The position numbers were made by a program, and so were the translations under genes. From Lithospermum erythrorhizon (Eukaryota > Streptophyta > Magnoliopsida > Boraginales > Boraginaceae), in NCBI GenBank assembly GCA_019722365.1, contig JADFUC010000735.1, forward strand, positions 117,642 through 181,641: a DNA stretch of 64,000 nucleotides. The letters run 5' to 3'. The notes under the pieces were generated by a model. It was given only the letters and a program-made list of their open reading frames with translations. It made no database searches and was not told the origin of the DNA. This document shows, piece by piece, positions 1 to 11,480 of the stretch; position 1 is the first letter of the stretch, and each line of letters starts with the position of its first letter.

Positions 1-150
1 AAATTACATGACATGCCACTGATACCCCTCAAGGCTCCTCCATAAGTAGACCTCTTCCCTCCATGAATTTTCCCTCAATCTTTCCCCCCCTCCTCTCCTT
101 ATTTTTGTTTCTGCATTCTTTAGTATTTGTGTTTACTAGAGAAGAGGAAA
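1..150 (+). promoter_or_regulatory. Expansin 5' leader / proximal promoter
   Basis: Pyrimidine-rich DNA directly before the expansin start codon (runs of T and C at 55-120), as is common in plant 5' untranslated leaders. I see no clear TATA box; the core promoter probably lies left of the window. An in-frame TTG at 127 would add eight residues, but the ATG at 151 gives a normal signal peptide and is preferred. Confidence 0.45.
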
Positions 151-3100
151 ATGGGTGTTGTTAATGTTGTGTGCTTTGTCTTAGCTATTTCTCTATGGTC
201 AGGCATGGTTGAAGCAAGAATTCCGGGTGTATACAATGGTGGAGCTTGGCAGAGTGCTCATGCTACCTTCTATGGAGGCAGTGATGCCTCAGGCACCATG
301 GGTATGCCTCTTTTTTATTTAATTCAATTGCACATTGTCACATAATGTAATTCAAATATTTTATATTCTTTCATTACCTGTTATATAATGTACATATTAC
401 AAGAATAATAAATTAAAATGATTCATTATACTGTATACATTTATTATATTCTTCATCCCAAATTCTAAGGTCCATTTGTGTTTATATAAAGTTGAAGAAA
501 AGTTCATTTGTACTCACGTAACATTTATTGTATTCTCACATTTTGACCAAAAATGAGAATATATTTTAACCAAATGTATCTTAAAATTGGGTATGGATGT
601 AGTATTTAAATTTCATCTTATGTCAATTAAAAAACAACCTCATTATAAGGATGACTGCAATTAGACTAATCTGAAAATTTAATCATTTGGGCATGTTGGT
701 GTTGCACATTGTCACAAACATATAGGCCCTCGATTACATAAATATTGTCTAATTGTACCATTTTTCATCATTATTAACATATTGTTACATGCATTTTGGA
801 AAATGTCAATTTGAACTTGGATTAAAATGTTACTTATTAGATCTTTGAAAAAATGAAAAGTAGATAGTGTTGACGGGACGACAAAGGTAGTAAAATTGAA
901 TTAACATGCAGGTGGAGCATGTGGCTATGGCAATCTATACAGCCAAGGGTATGGAGTGAACACTGCAGCATTAAGCACAGCATTATTCAACAATGGGTTA
1001 AGCTGTGGAGCTTGCTTTGAGATCAAATGTGGAAGTGACCCTCAATGGTGCCATGGTGGTAGTCCCTCAATCTTAATCACAGCTACCAATTTCTGCCCCC
1101 CTAATTTTGCTCTGCCTAATGACAATGGCGGATGGTGTAACCCTCCTCGACCGCATTTCGACCTAGCCATGCCCATGTTTCTCAAGATTGCTGAATACAA
1201 AGCTGGAATTGTCCCTGTTAATTATCGCAGGTATATGTTTACTCTCATTTTTGTAGCCTTTAATCTTAAGTGTGCCTTTTTAATTCTTATGTTTTGTTCT
1301 GTTTGCTCTGTTTTTGTTCGGTTTGTTCTGTTTTGGCATAATCTTTGCAAAAATAGACAATAGTGTTTAATCAAACTATGAAGTGATTTGATTTTTTAGA
1401 TTTTGTCTTTTACTTACATTGATTTTGTAGGTAGAGTATATTTAATTCTAATGACAATGAAAGATGAAGGAACTAATATTAGAGGAATGAATTAAAAAAG
1501 TATTACATATATAAATTTGATCTGAAATTAATTAACATACATGTTTTAGGTACTAATATGTTTATGCGTATGAAAAACATACATGATCGTGTATCATTAT
1601 AGCATAAACCATCATGTATGTTTTAATATAAACCATCTAGTATTCTAGTAATTGTATACAATTGTTCAAACTAATATGTATGTCGTTTCTCCATCGACGG
1701 AGATTAGTTTCACCCATAATCAAAAGATTAGGAATTCAATTCATCAAATAATATTATTGTTAATTTATTTTACAAGAAATGATAATTTAATTCATCAAAA
1801 TTATGGGTCAATTAAGTATACAAAATTTATTAGTTTAGAATATAAAAGATAAAAAATTAAAAATGTACAATTGTATGGAGTAATTGTTGGCTTGGTTGTA
1901 GTGGTTGGATGGAAAATAGTTTGGTGGTCCATATTAGTGAAAGCTACATTTCCATGTTCCATATTCCAAAGTTTTTAACTGGACAAATAAACTGTCATTA
2001 CCAGCTCCTGCTTCCAAACATTCTTTAAGGGAATCTCTATGTAAAGATTGGAAATTTTGATTTTTGTTACCAGCATTAGACTGATTTGATCACGTCAAAA
2101 ATTAATTAATCAATTAAATAATCCAAGCATCACATCAAAACTTTGAGCACTCAAATAAACTATTTATATTACTTTATTAAATTTAAATATTATTTTTTAA
2201 CTTTTACACAAATTTAAATTTTTTATTTTATTTTTTACAACACTCACATTAACAAATGTTAAAAAGAAAAATTGTTTGGGGGAAGGTATAAACATGTGGT
2301 ATTCCCTAAAATATTTGAAGAAATTTTTTTAAGATAGTAAATATGATTTGTTGGTATTTTTTTGATTTTTTTATTCTCCCTAGTCTTTTTTATTTATTTA
2401 TACTTAGTTATAATATTATTTTAAATATAAAATTATTATAATTTATGAGAATATTATAAATCTGAGACTCTTTGTTAATTATTAGCCTATTCTAAATATG
2501 AAATAAGGGATGTTTTAAGATATTTGGTGTAAATACTTTTAAATGATGAATTAAAAAATGAAAATATTTTTAAATAATTAAGTATTTTGATAAGAAGGGT
2601 TAATTATGACGTCCTTTATTAGTAATTCAAGTGTGTACCCGGAGAAGACATACCACGTTAGATTCCATTACTCCTATTACCCAATTTTAGCCATTAGATG
2701 ATTGCCACGTAGCTGATGTACCTATAAAATTGACGTGGTTTGTTGCATGACTACAGAATTGTCAAAGTGACATTACTATTGGAAGTTGAACACTGTCTTC
2801 TATGTTTAGATACTACAGTTTGACCAATGTGAAATATGACAAGTATTACATTTAATGAAAGATTTGTGTGAGTTTCACATGAAATAATTAATACATTTTG
2901 AATTGACATTCTGGAATGGATAGAAGGTCCAATGTTGTGGTTTTAGTTGATTTTGGATTTGTGTGGATCGGTTTACACGTGCGAAATAGTGTGATAATTA
3001 CTTCGAAAAATCCATTTTATCATTATAGATCCTTCTTATTCAAATACGTGGTACATTTTTCAATAGATTTAAATTTTAGCATTATCATTACTTGGTATGA

Positions 3101-3447
3101 GGTATTTAATGATGTGCAAATTCATTTGTGAATGCAGAGTTCCATGCAGAAAGAAGGGTGGCATTAGGTTCACAATCAATGGATTCCGGTACTTCAACTT
3201 GGTATTGATCACAAATGTTGCAGGGGCAGGTGACATAGTGAAGGTGTATGTGAAAGGCACAAAGACCAATTGGATGTCCATGAGTAGGAATTGGGGGCAA
3301 AACTGGCAATCTAATGCTGTCTTGGTTGGACAATCACTCTCCTTTAGAGTAACTGGTAGTGATAGACGCACCTCTACTTCAAGGAACATTGCCCCATCTC
3401 ATTGGCAATTTGGTCAAACATTTGTTGGCAAGAATTTCAGAGTTTGA
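151..3447 (+). CDS. EXPA: Alpha-expansin, three exons, 259 aa
   Basis: Secreted cell-wall protein that loosens cellulose-xyloglucan contacts without hydrolysis during acid growth. Exons are 151-301, 912-1230 and 3138-3447; both introns are GT-AG, and the joined frame is 780 nt including the TGA. Residues 1-22 form a signal peptide ending MVEA, followed by [11 protein letters not shown]. The GH45-like domain has [14 protein letters not shown] (52-65), paired cysteines and the HFD motif at 132-134. The C-terminal CBM63-like domain has WGQNWQSNA, then [14 protein letters not shown] at the end. Length and intron positions fit plant EXPA genes; the wording is closest to Arabidopsis EXPA4/EXPA6 as I recall them, so the exact orthologue is not claimed. 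Odd points: residue 239 is Arg (AGG, 3382-3384) where family members carry Trp or another aromatic, and intron 2 is unusually long at 1,907 bp. Confidence 0.96.
302..911 (+). other. Expansin intron 1
   Basis: A 610-bp AT-rich intron starting GTATGC and ending ATGCAG. It interrupts the glycine codon 51 after its first base. Nothing else recognised inside it. Confidence 0.9.
1231..3137 (+). other. Expansin intron 2, unusually long
   Basis: A 1,907-bp intron (GTATAT...ATGCAG) that splits the codon for Arg in NYRR-VPCRK. Very AT-rich. It contains a perfect 14-bp inverted repeat at 1574-1624, annotated separately. Open frames inside it are short, compositionally AT-driven and have no recognisable motif. 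Confidence 0.88.
1574..1624. repeat. Perfect 14-bp inverted repeat in expansin intron
   Basis: AAAACATACATGAT at 1574-1587 is the exact reverse complement of ATCATGTATGTTTT at 1611-1624, with a 23-nt loop. A related palindrome, ACATACATGT, lies just upstream near 1535-1544. Could be the core of a small MITE or simply an RNA hairpin in the intron. Confidence 0.6.
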
Positions 3448-4733
3448 AGAATTTTAATCTTTCCCACCATAGAGGAATTTCCAAGTTTACCCTTGGCGCC
3501 ATTTTCTTTGTCCTTTGGTAACTTTAATAGTATTGTCATATTTTGTGGGGTTTACTGGGCATTGTGAAAGTTGGGGTGACTTTTGACTTTGTTGGTTTAG
3601 GTGTGGGGTGGTGTTTTGTTTGATTGTTATAGAAGGGGACACAGTGTAGATGGAAAACAAGCTGAAGCGGCTGCAAAAATCTGTAGCCCGCAGCTGTTTA
3701 AATTATTAGTATAGACTATAGAGTAACCTTTAGTATATGATAATTATGTTGTATGCAAGTGTCCTAATGTAATGCCTTTAGCTAACACTTTGTTTAATTT
3801 TGATTGTTGTTGTTGATGATGTTTTTGCCCTTCTTAATGTGATGATAGTTCATCAAAATTCACGATGTCATGGAATTAATCATTTGCAGTAAAGATTTGG
3901 GAGCTTCTCATAATTGAAAACTTTGAAAAAAAAATTGCCGAAAGATCACAATTGGATTGGATTAAGGATTCACTTGCTTTCAATCTAATTTAATGGTGGG
4001 TTTGTGGTGATTTGTGTTAGAATGAGGTCCATAACTAACAGAGTAACAAGTCATAATGATTAATGAGCAGACAAGGTAAATTAAGAAGAGAGGCCAAAAA
4101 TACTAGAATTTATTTAAAGTTTTTTTTCTATCATTGAGGGTGAACAATTCCTTGAGTGTGAACTTACTTATATTTGAATGTAGTTCTTAAATGTCAGTGC
4201 CGAAATTATTAAATATCGAGTGCAAAAATATTATTATCTGAATTTACTTGTAATATATTTCATTTATTAAAATCTTAATATTTCTGCGTTTATTGAAATT
4301 TATTCTTGACGTCGAATTTATTAATTTACATGAAATTACAAAAATGTAGAAAGCAATAGTAATGAATACAGCAGATAATTAGTTCAAGCTATGATCACTT
4401 TGAATTGATTTTTTTTCATTGTATATATCTTTTATTTTCATTGAGAAAGAAGGCACTATTAATGATTATTAATTGTACTTGACATTATATACAATTTACT
4501 TGAGGGAATATGCAAATAGTATATAAAAGTAGAAAAAATATAATATTGTCATTTAGAGGCCAGCGTTTAGAAATTTTGAGGCGTTTAGCGGTTATTTGAA
4601 TGATAAATTCTGAATTTAAAATTAAAAGAGATAGTGGTCACTCTTGTCTAACTTTTAAGCTCTGTAATGATGAAATTACATCATCATGATATAGCAGATG
4701 TGGATGTTATAATAGCAATTGACAATCAATAAA
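3448..4733. other. Expansin 3' UTR and intergenic DNA
   Basis: About 350 bp after the stop are T/G-rich and typical of a plant 3' untranslated region; the exact poly(A) site is not visible (no clean AATAAA). The rest is AT-rich intergenic DNA with no supported gene. Confidence 0.5.
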
Positions 4734-5189
4734 CTAGATTAGCAAGGCATAATTACATAAGCACCTGAAACTCCAGCCCAATAACCCAATCTGTCTTAGA
4801 AGACTTAATTCTTCTGCTAAATGTTTAACGATCCCTTCTTGACACATCCGGTCCCTACAAAGGGGCCGTTCGATGGCCATGTTTCTTAGAAGAACAGATT
4901 CAAACGACACACTTAACATATATTGGATCCAGTTCGGTCCACAATACCCGCATCGGGGCTTAGTGGGTAACCATTTAAAATCAGCTTGCAGGCTGCAGCA
5001 TGCTAGACCCATCGTTCGCCTTGTTGATTTTGTGTGTTATAATACACGGGTGACAGTTTGATAAGTGGGCATCACAAAATTCTTAACTAGCTAGACAATA
5101 GTGCACGATAATGATATGGGTAAATAAATTTCATGGACTTATATATATATTAATGATAAGGAGTAATATTAAATTCAATGCAGGCGAAA
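4734..5189. repeat. Unclassified repeat-like segment
   Basis: Base composition shifts here from AT-rich to mixed. A stretch around 4860-4885 (GGGGCCGTTCGATGGCCATG) resembles plant DNA-transposon ends only in general style. Short open frames exist on both strands but show no known motif. It may belong to the left end of the adjoining gypsy element or be a separate insertion; I cannot decide. Confidence 0.3.
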
Positions 5190-5378
5190 TCTAGGCGGCT
5201 TTGTCATTACGTGATTCAGGCCCGTATCATTTGGTATCCCTTTGAGTGTACTAGGAGCGCGTGTCATGATCATATTCATCAAATCAGTACTATTTCTCGT
5301 TCAAGATAATCACAAAATTTCATCTTTTAGTACTTTACCTCCTTTTTGAATCGCTACTAAGTTGATCGTGGTGTATAT
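5190..5378 (+). repeat. Probable 5' LTR (right part) of Tat element
   Basis: Lies immediately before the primer-binding-type motif. It shares interrupted similarity with 14190-14400: GTGTCATGA, then TCGTT...AATCAC, a TTAG segment, a GATCGT segment and GTGGTG appear in the same order in both. The left limit is not resolved. Confidence 0.45.
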
Positions 5379-5384
5379 GGTCGG

Positions 5385-5400
5385 TGGCGCCGGCTTTGGA
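5385..5400 (+). other. Primer binding site of Tat element
   Basis: TGGCGCCGGCTTTGGA resembles the TGGCGCCGTCTGTGGG type of primer site common in plant Tat elements. It sits directly after the proposed 5' LTR and about 600 bp before gag. Confidence 0.6.
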
Positions 5401-5959
5401 GTATCCAGACTGAAAATCGGTCGACTACACCGTAGAAGCCATTGTTGATTCAACGATTCCCAAACCGAAGACCCAGCGAGTCATACCTCCAAGGAGGATT
5501 TCGGTCGTCGGACTATGGTGATATGATCAGGATTTGATTAAAAAGCCGAACATCTACGACTGGGCCTAAGATCTGGCTAGACAAAAATATTCACAGAATC
5601 GAATGGCGTAATGCGGTAGGGGGCATTGTCAAGTTCCTCAAAATCCAAAATGAACATATATCTCGACTCACTGTCAGCAAGCGATGAGTGATATGGATGT
5701 GCTTGGTATACCGACAACCACGATAAACATTCGAACAAAGGGAATTTTGATGGAAGATATCATTGGTGAAGTCAACGGAGGATTTCTTTAGCGGGGAAAG
5801 AGATAGCGACAAGTTAACGAATCTCGAAGGGGATAGGCGAAGAAGCGAAGGCAATGAAGCTTGACTCATGTAGGCGGAGGAAGAATTGAGAGCGGTCGCG
5901 TGCTCTGAGGAGGACCACCATGCATTGACTACGGTCACATTTGTACACTGTCTATATTT

Positions 5960-7060
5960 CACCGATATGGAACCGCAGGCGCTTCATCTGACCATCGGTA
6001 GTGCGACAATTGTCCGCGGTGGATCCCAATACCGTATTGTTACAAAACTTCTTAGCGGCTCAAAAAGAATTTGATGAATTTAAATGGCGATCTTGGCCTC
6101 AGTACCCGGGGAAGAGCGAGCCGTATTGTACCCCACGCGGTAATGCCATTCACAACAAGGCTTAATGTTATCCCTATACCAGTGGGGTTCATTTTGCCTC
6201 AATTTAAGTAATATAATGGAATTGGGGATCCGCAGAAGCACTTAAAGGGATTTCTAGCATAGATGACTATTACAACAAACGATATGGACATATATGCGAA
6301 GGCTTTCCCGAATGGATTTATTTGGTACGCCTAGATAAGTATATGGGTTTCCGCTAATTGCATCGATTCATATGATCATACGGCCGATGCTTTCATATCT
6401 AAGTATAACGTCCATGCGAACAAGCGAGGATGAAAGAGCTTTAATGGATTTGCAACAAGGACCACGTAGATAACAAAGACTTTCATGAAGCGTCTGAGAA
6501 TATCTTGAGCAACATATCGGCATTGACTTAGCAGATTGCTTATATGGCCTTATTGTGGCCTTAATTATGGCAAATTGAAGAAGACTCTGATTATGGATAC
6601 CCCTTTGACGAAGGATAGTTATTAAAAGTTAATCAGCAATAGCATTCGTTAGAAAATTTACAAAGGAAGGAAGCCCACCCATAAGCGACGCCCGGGAGGA
6701 TTGAATAAAGCGACCTCTGAGGTCCGCGAAGAAAACAGGCAGGATAAACCACACGAGATAGGGAAGAATTTTTAAGAAGAGGCCTGTTCTACTCCCCGAG
6801 AATAGAAATGATTACAGTGGCCATTTAAAGTTTATTCCCCGAATGGTGATCAAAAATTATTACGAAACCCCTCGCGTGAGAGGTCGAAGCAAAAGCGAGG
6901 GGATAAGTCCGGAATCTTTGTGAATACCGTAGGGAGTATGGGTGTGACGATGAAAGTGTCGCATGTTAAGCGCGATGGAGATGGAAAAGTTGATCGAGCG
7001 TGGGTACTTGAAGGAATTTGTGGACACGAGGTAGGCGCGACCTCTTCCAGTAGCCATGCG
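5960..7060 (+). pseudogene. gag: Tat gag, broken
   Basis: Capsid/nucleocapsid polyprotein of the retrotransposon, which packages element RNA. Pieces in several frames match plant gag in order: FISKYNVHANKR near 6390-6425, a run of codons spelling LMDLQQG near 6440-6465, CEYRREYGCDD near 6920-6945, and MEKLIERGYLKEFVDTR at about 6980-7030. The last is the characteristic linker before the protease in Tat elements. Many stops and frameshifts; no product is expected. Confidence 0.75.
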
Positions 7061-7179
7061 GGGAGATAGAAATTTGTGAGGCGTGATGCGAGTCATGCTG
7101 TGGGAAAAATCAGGAAATAGACGTGAACCGTCACAAAGAAATTTGGGCTGGTCCATTGACACACCGTATCTGGGGCCGC

Positions 7180-7700
7180 GTGGGGGATGTGAGATTCAAG
7201 GAACTCTAGAAAGAACTATGCTATGAGAGAAGTATATTCCTTGTCTGCTGCCCCAAAATGTATTGAAACTATTTCATTTTTCAGATGCTGAGTTGTAAGG
7301 AATCGAGTTACCTCACGATGATCCAGTTGTAATTGCACCAGTTATTGCGAATTACAACGTGGATAGAATCTTTGGTGAATCAGGTAGCTCACATGAGGCA
7401 TCTTTATGTTATCAGCTTATGATAAATTGGAGTTTATTACCATGACGTGTTATAGCCAATCCAGCAGCACCACTACGGGTTCGGTTTATCCGGCCCGAGG
7501 AATGGCGACCTTGAATTTTCTTGTGGGTTCGGGTACCAAAATTAACAATGCGAGCTCGATTCGCGTATTAGTTGATGTGCGGAGTCGTAAATACAGCAGT
7601 TGATTGGACTACCCATATTAATTTGCGTTGCGAGCCATTTTTCCCAGCATACCTCGAGATGAAGTTCCCGACCTTGAGGGGCATAGGGGGAAATATGTAG
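7180..7700 (+). pseudogene. pro: Tat aspartic protease domain, broken
   Basis: The protease matures the gag-pol polyprotein. SRNSRKNYAMREVYS near 7186-7230 and [19 protein letters not shown] at 7317-7373 are the standard lead-in. The active-site segment reads ESGSS (7377-7391) where the family has D-S/T-G-S-S, so the catalytic Asp is changed to Glu. After a frameshift come GSVYPARGMATLNFLVGSGT, IRVLVDV and KFPTLRGIG (about 7650-7690). Inactive. Confidence 0.85.
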
Positions 7701-8039
7701 TAATCGAGAGAAACGCAAGGTGTGTTATCGAGCCGGTTCCCTCTGGGAAAGGAGCTAGGGAAAATCAAAGAAATGCGATCGAGAAAATCATCACGAGATG
7801 ATCTCCAGAGTGGCCTTGTGACAAGATGATAAGCTTGCACAGGGGCAGAGAAAACCTCGAGGGCCGGTTCATGAGGGAGATTGTGGGGGTTCCCGTTCAG
7901 AAGGGAACGAGAGCGTTCATATAGTAACGATGTTGGAAAATGCAAGAAGACTGATTTGTTTGATTAGGAAATATCGAGATATCTTTCTTGGGGATGAAAT
8001 CGTACACAGTATGAACATATTAAGTCGCGTAGCCTGAAA

Positions 8040-8560
8040 TTTGGATGTGGACTACATGTATGTTAGTAAAACAAGAAGCGAACCTTGAGTGATGAAAGAA
8101 TCAATTTATCCTGAATGGGAATTGATACATTATTGAAAGTGGGGGATATTCGCGAACTCTAGTTTAGAGATGGATTCTGGCTTGTAGATGTTAGTAAAAA
8201 ATCAAATGGAACATGGAGGATGCGCGGACTTTCTAGTCTTAATAGGCGTATCCCAAGACTTTTACCACTTCTTGTCACTTCTGAGCTTCGTGGATAATGC
8301 TTAGCGTGTCATGAAGTCTTTGAGCTTTTATGGATACTTGTGAGGTACCGCCCAAATCAAAATGTACCACGAAGATGAAAAAAAGGCATTTCGTAACATG
8401 GATTATATTCTTTGGAAGGTAATGCCACTTTGGGTTGAAGAAAACGTCTGACCTTGCAAAAGATGGTTAACTCTTATATTCGCCACCAGTTAGGCGAAAT
8501 ATGGAGATATATATGTGGATATGTTGGTAAAAAGTAGGTCAAGCGGATCATTTGAAGAAT
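8040..8560 (+). pseudogene. RT: Tat reverse transcriptase domain, broken
   Basis: Reverse transcriptase copies the element RNA into DNA. Readable motifs in order: VSKKSNGTWRM (about 8190-8225), a LLSFMDAYSG-like stretch, IKMYHEDEKKAFRNMD near 8355-8405, KVMPLWVEENV near 8415-8450, and IYVDMLVKSRSSGS (8508-8550). The last corresponds to the catalytic Y-V-D-D-M-L-V-K-S box with one Asp codon deleted. Several frameshifts and stops; inactive. Confidence 0.85.
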
Positions 8561-9740
8561 TTGGGGGAAACATTTGATCAGTTGAGGAAGCAGCTTTCAG
8601 AAATTAAATCAGGCCGTGTTCGTTGATTGTAACTTGAGCGAAGTTCACAGGAACTGGTGTGGCGAGGAATTGGAGACAGCGGACAAGATTAAGGCCATAC
8701 TTGATATCTGACCAACCGTAAATATAAGCATATTCGAGCTTCATGAGGTGTCACCATGACACCCAAGGCTGGATTCGTTTAAATCACGGTGAACAAAACT
8801 TGCGCTTTTCTTCAAAAATCTCGAGACGAATGACCTTGAGTAGCGAAGTTTTATTAGGATGATAGCGCGCCAGAAAGCTTTTGATGAATTAAGAAGAATA
8901 CTTGAGTTCACAACTTCTTTGTCATGACACAGGCTAGAGAAACTTTATAGTTATACTTGTTGTATCGAATGGAGGTAAGTAGTGTCTTGATCCACGAGGT
9001 GGAAGGAAGCAAATACCAATATATTATGTAAGCTTGCGTCTTCGTAGTGCGAAGAAAATTATCAACCAATAGACAAGTTTGCTTTCATGATAGTCATCTT
9101 AGCATGAAAATTGCAAATCTATTTGAATCGTAAATCCGATTCAGTGGTGATGAATCGACCCGTGAAGAGAGTCGTCGTAGATCAACAATTATTTGGAAGG
9201 TTAACGACACGGGCTATAGAATTGGCCGAGTTTAGCGTCTCTTATGTCCACTTGGCCAAGGCCCGAGCCTTAACCGGACTTCATAATTGAATGCGACTCA
9301 AAACCCGCAATTATAGCGGACGAAGTGAATTCGACCACAGGATGAATAATCTGATTGGATACTATTTTGTAGATGGGGCGAGAAATGAGAAGTGATCGGT
9401 GTTAGGATCGTAGTTACGTGGCCACAGTAATATCGTCATGGAATATGCATTTCGATTCCACTTTTCCCTTTCACAATGATGAAGAAGAATCACCAGAAGT
9501 CATGGTCGTTGGAGTTAGCCCGTAAATAAAGTTGTTGGGGAATGGTCAGCGTTGTGTCAAACCAAATTAGTCATGGGCCAAGTAAGAAGCATTTGTGGGG
9601 TTAAGCATGACCAGTTGGTTAAATACCATGCAAGAGCCATCCAATTGGCACAAACCTTTGAGCATATTTTATTTGAACACGTACACCGTACTGAAATGAA
9701 GAAGTTGATCATCTCTCATTACTTGTACATACTATGATGA
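8561..9740 (+). pseudogene. RNH: Tat RNase H plus second archaeal-type RNase H, broken
   Basis: The first part follows the RT with a connection region, a KAFDELRRILE-like stretch near 8876-8905 and PIYYVSLRLRSAKKI near 9015-9060. It ends with an ELAEFSVSYV and A-RALTG segment at about 9215-9285, where the family has W-A-V-E-L and A-L-A-D-F. The second RNase H begins YFVDGARNEK (about 9363) and continues with EYAFRFHF near 9440-9465. Its end is marked by EHILFEHVHRTEMKKL near 9660-9710. Two RNase H domains are a hallmark of the Tat lineage. Confidence 0.75.
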
Positions 9741-9829
9741 GCTGCCTCAAGGCGTGTATGTGGAAGTTCGCGGCGAGCAACTTTATCAGTACATGCTTCT
9801 GCAGTATTGAAAGAACGGCGATTGGAGAA

Positions 9830-10925
9830 CCCCAGCTCAATACTTGGTCAAAGGTCAACTCCTTGGAAATGGCATCGGCGCGAAAAGATCCAGAATGCGA
9901 CTTCAGATTTACATGTATGAGGTAGAGTTGTAAAAAAAATCATATGATGACCCTCTTGCTTAGATGTGTCTCGAGAGGATATCCCAGATACTCATTGAAG
10001 TACATCGGGGGATGGTGTAGGAGCCGTATTGGAGGAAGATCACTTCCATTGTGAAAATCGCGCAGCATAGGATACTTTTTGGCTGCACTTGGTCGAGATC
10101 ATTAATTTTGTGAATCGAAGGATGGGATCGGTCTGACCTGAACCTGCAGCGCCAGCGGCCCGTCTGGTCAGCCATTCGCCATGTGTAGTAGGGAAGTTTC
10201 CAAGCCAAAGGAGTCTCGATATGTAGTCTTCGCATTAGACTCACTTGTGAAGTGGGTTGAAGCCGGCGCCCTCAAAAAACCGGCGATGATAAGCGTAGTG
10301 AAGTTTTTATGGAGCGTGTAATCGCTGCTTTGGGATGCCGCGTACTCGTCTCACGATAGCGGGCCCACGGTTTTAGCGAAGAATTGACTAGATTATGTGA
10401 TAAATCTGGCGTTGAGCATCGTTTTTCACCGGTTTATTACGCGTGTAATGGTGAAGTGGAGTAAATCAGCGAGTATATTCTCGATTACGTTAGAAGAGCA
10501 TGATCCATGGCGAATCAAAGGAGCCTTGGATCGATGAACTCAATGGTTTTGTGGTCCACCGGGGCGGCTCGCCCAGCGTCTGACGGGGAGAAACCCGTTG
10601 CTTTAGTGTATGGCTCGGAGGCGGTGTTACTGTGACGGGGTTACACATTTATCGGCAGGTTGGGATTCGATGAAGGAGGAATGACCCGATGAATGGGGAA
10701 CTGACTCAACTGTTGACAGTGCGTGATCGTACGCTTGTACGGATCACGAAAATCTGGCGCGCCATTCTTGCTTTGTCAGTGAGTGAAAAACAAACATTTC
10801 AAAGTGAGATGCAGTGCGAGGTTATATTCTATCAGTACAAATCCACAAAGATAAAGATAAGGCCAGGTCCAAATGGGAAGGTCTTATTACGTAGGCCGAA
10901 TCTTGGCATTGGAGCATTATGAATT
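9830..10925 (+). pseudogene. INT: Tat integrase domain, broken
   Basis: Integrase joins element DNA to the host genome. It opens with YLVKGQLPWNGIGAKR (about 9840-9890), matching the spacer before the zinc-binding part in plant gypsy elements. HRFSPVYYACNGEVE (about 10418-10462) stands where the family has S-P-Y-H-P-Q-A-N-G-Q-V-E. GEKPVALVYGSEAVL (about 10586-10632) is the usual motif close to the C-terminal end. Catalytic Asp/Glu positions cannot be followed through the frameshifts. Confidence 0.78.
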
Positions 10926-11138
10926 AGAAAGGATGAATGGAGAAGTGATCCTGCGTGGCGTACACCGAGGCTTCCTTGAAGTATTATCTTAATCAATTTG
11001 TGATGTATGCATGTGGCTCGATTATATCCACCACCTTTTATTATGAATACTTGAATCTTGTGGCTCGGGCGATCATTTCATCTGAGTTATAAATTGGTCA
11101 TCGCAGTCTTCTTAATAAAAATATTCATATGGTTATAA

Positions 11139-11480
11139 AGGTGAACTAATCATTCACCTTAAATAGGATAACATTCGCTCTAGCGAATATCCAACTAAAT
11201 CATTCTCAGTATAATCATTAGCGTCACGAGCAACATTATAAACTTCTTCCGCGAGGAATTATGTCGTTCATTTGATGTGAATTTCACTAAAATTTCCTCC
11301 TCAAGGAAGGCAAAGTTCGCACAGGCGAACATTATTATAAAACCGCTACCGAAGAGGTGCTGATAAAAGCTCCGCTCAGCGAATGTCCTGATAAAAATCA
11401 TAAAACCACTTCAGAAGGTCGATAGATTCGCTTCAGCGAATTATGCAATCGAGGCTTGTTCATTTTCTGCTTAGCGAAAA
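11139..11480. repeat. Array of short hairpins after Tat integrase
   Basis: At least seven small inverted repeats with short loops in 340 bp: AGGTGAA...TTCACCT (11139-11159), TTCGCTCTAGCGAA (about 11174-11187), TTCCGCGAGGAA (about 11247-11258), TTCCTCCTCAAGGAA (about 11293-11307), GTTCGCACAGGCGAAC (11315-11330), CCGCTCAGCG (about 11372-11381) and TTCGCTTCAGCGAA (about 11428-11441). CTGCTTAGCG near 11468 is a weaker one. Spacers share ATAAAACC-type words. The stems are similar but not identical. This is in the expected 3' non-coding part of the element; function unknown. Confidence 0.7.

Noticed and set aside
127..150. Upstream extension of the expansin frame (eight residues)
   Set aside because: It needs a TTG start and would put charged residues before an otherwise normal signal peptide; ATG at 151 is better.
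3069..3389. Minus-strand frames opposite expansin exon 3
   Set aside because: They are shadows of the + strand coding exon, with no motif of their own.
7568..7945. 125-codon minus-strand frame
   Set aside because: It lies opposite the Tat protease region, whose + strand motifs (IRVLVDV, KFPTLRGIG) are clear.
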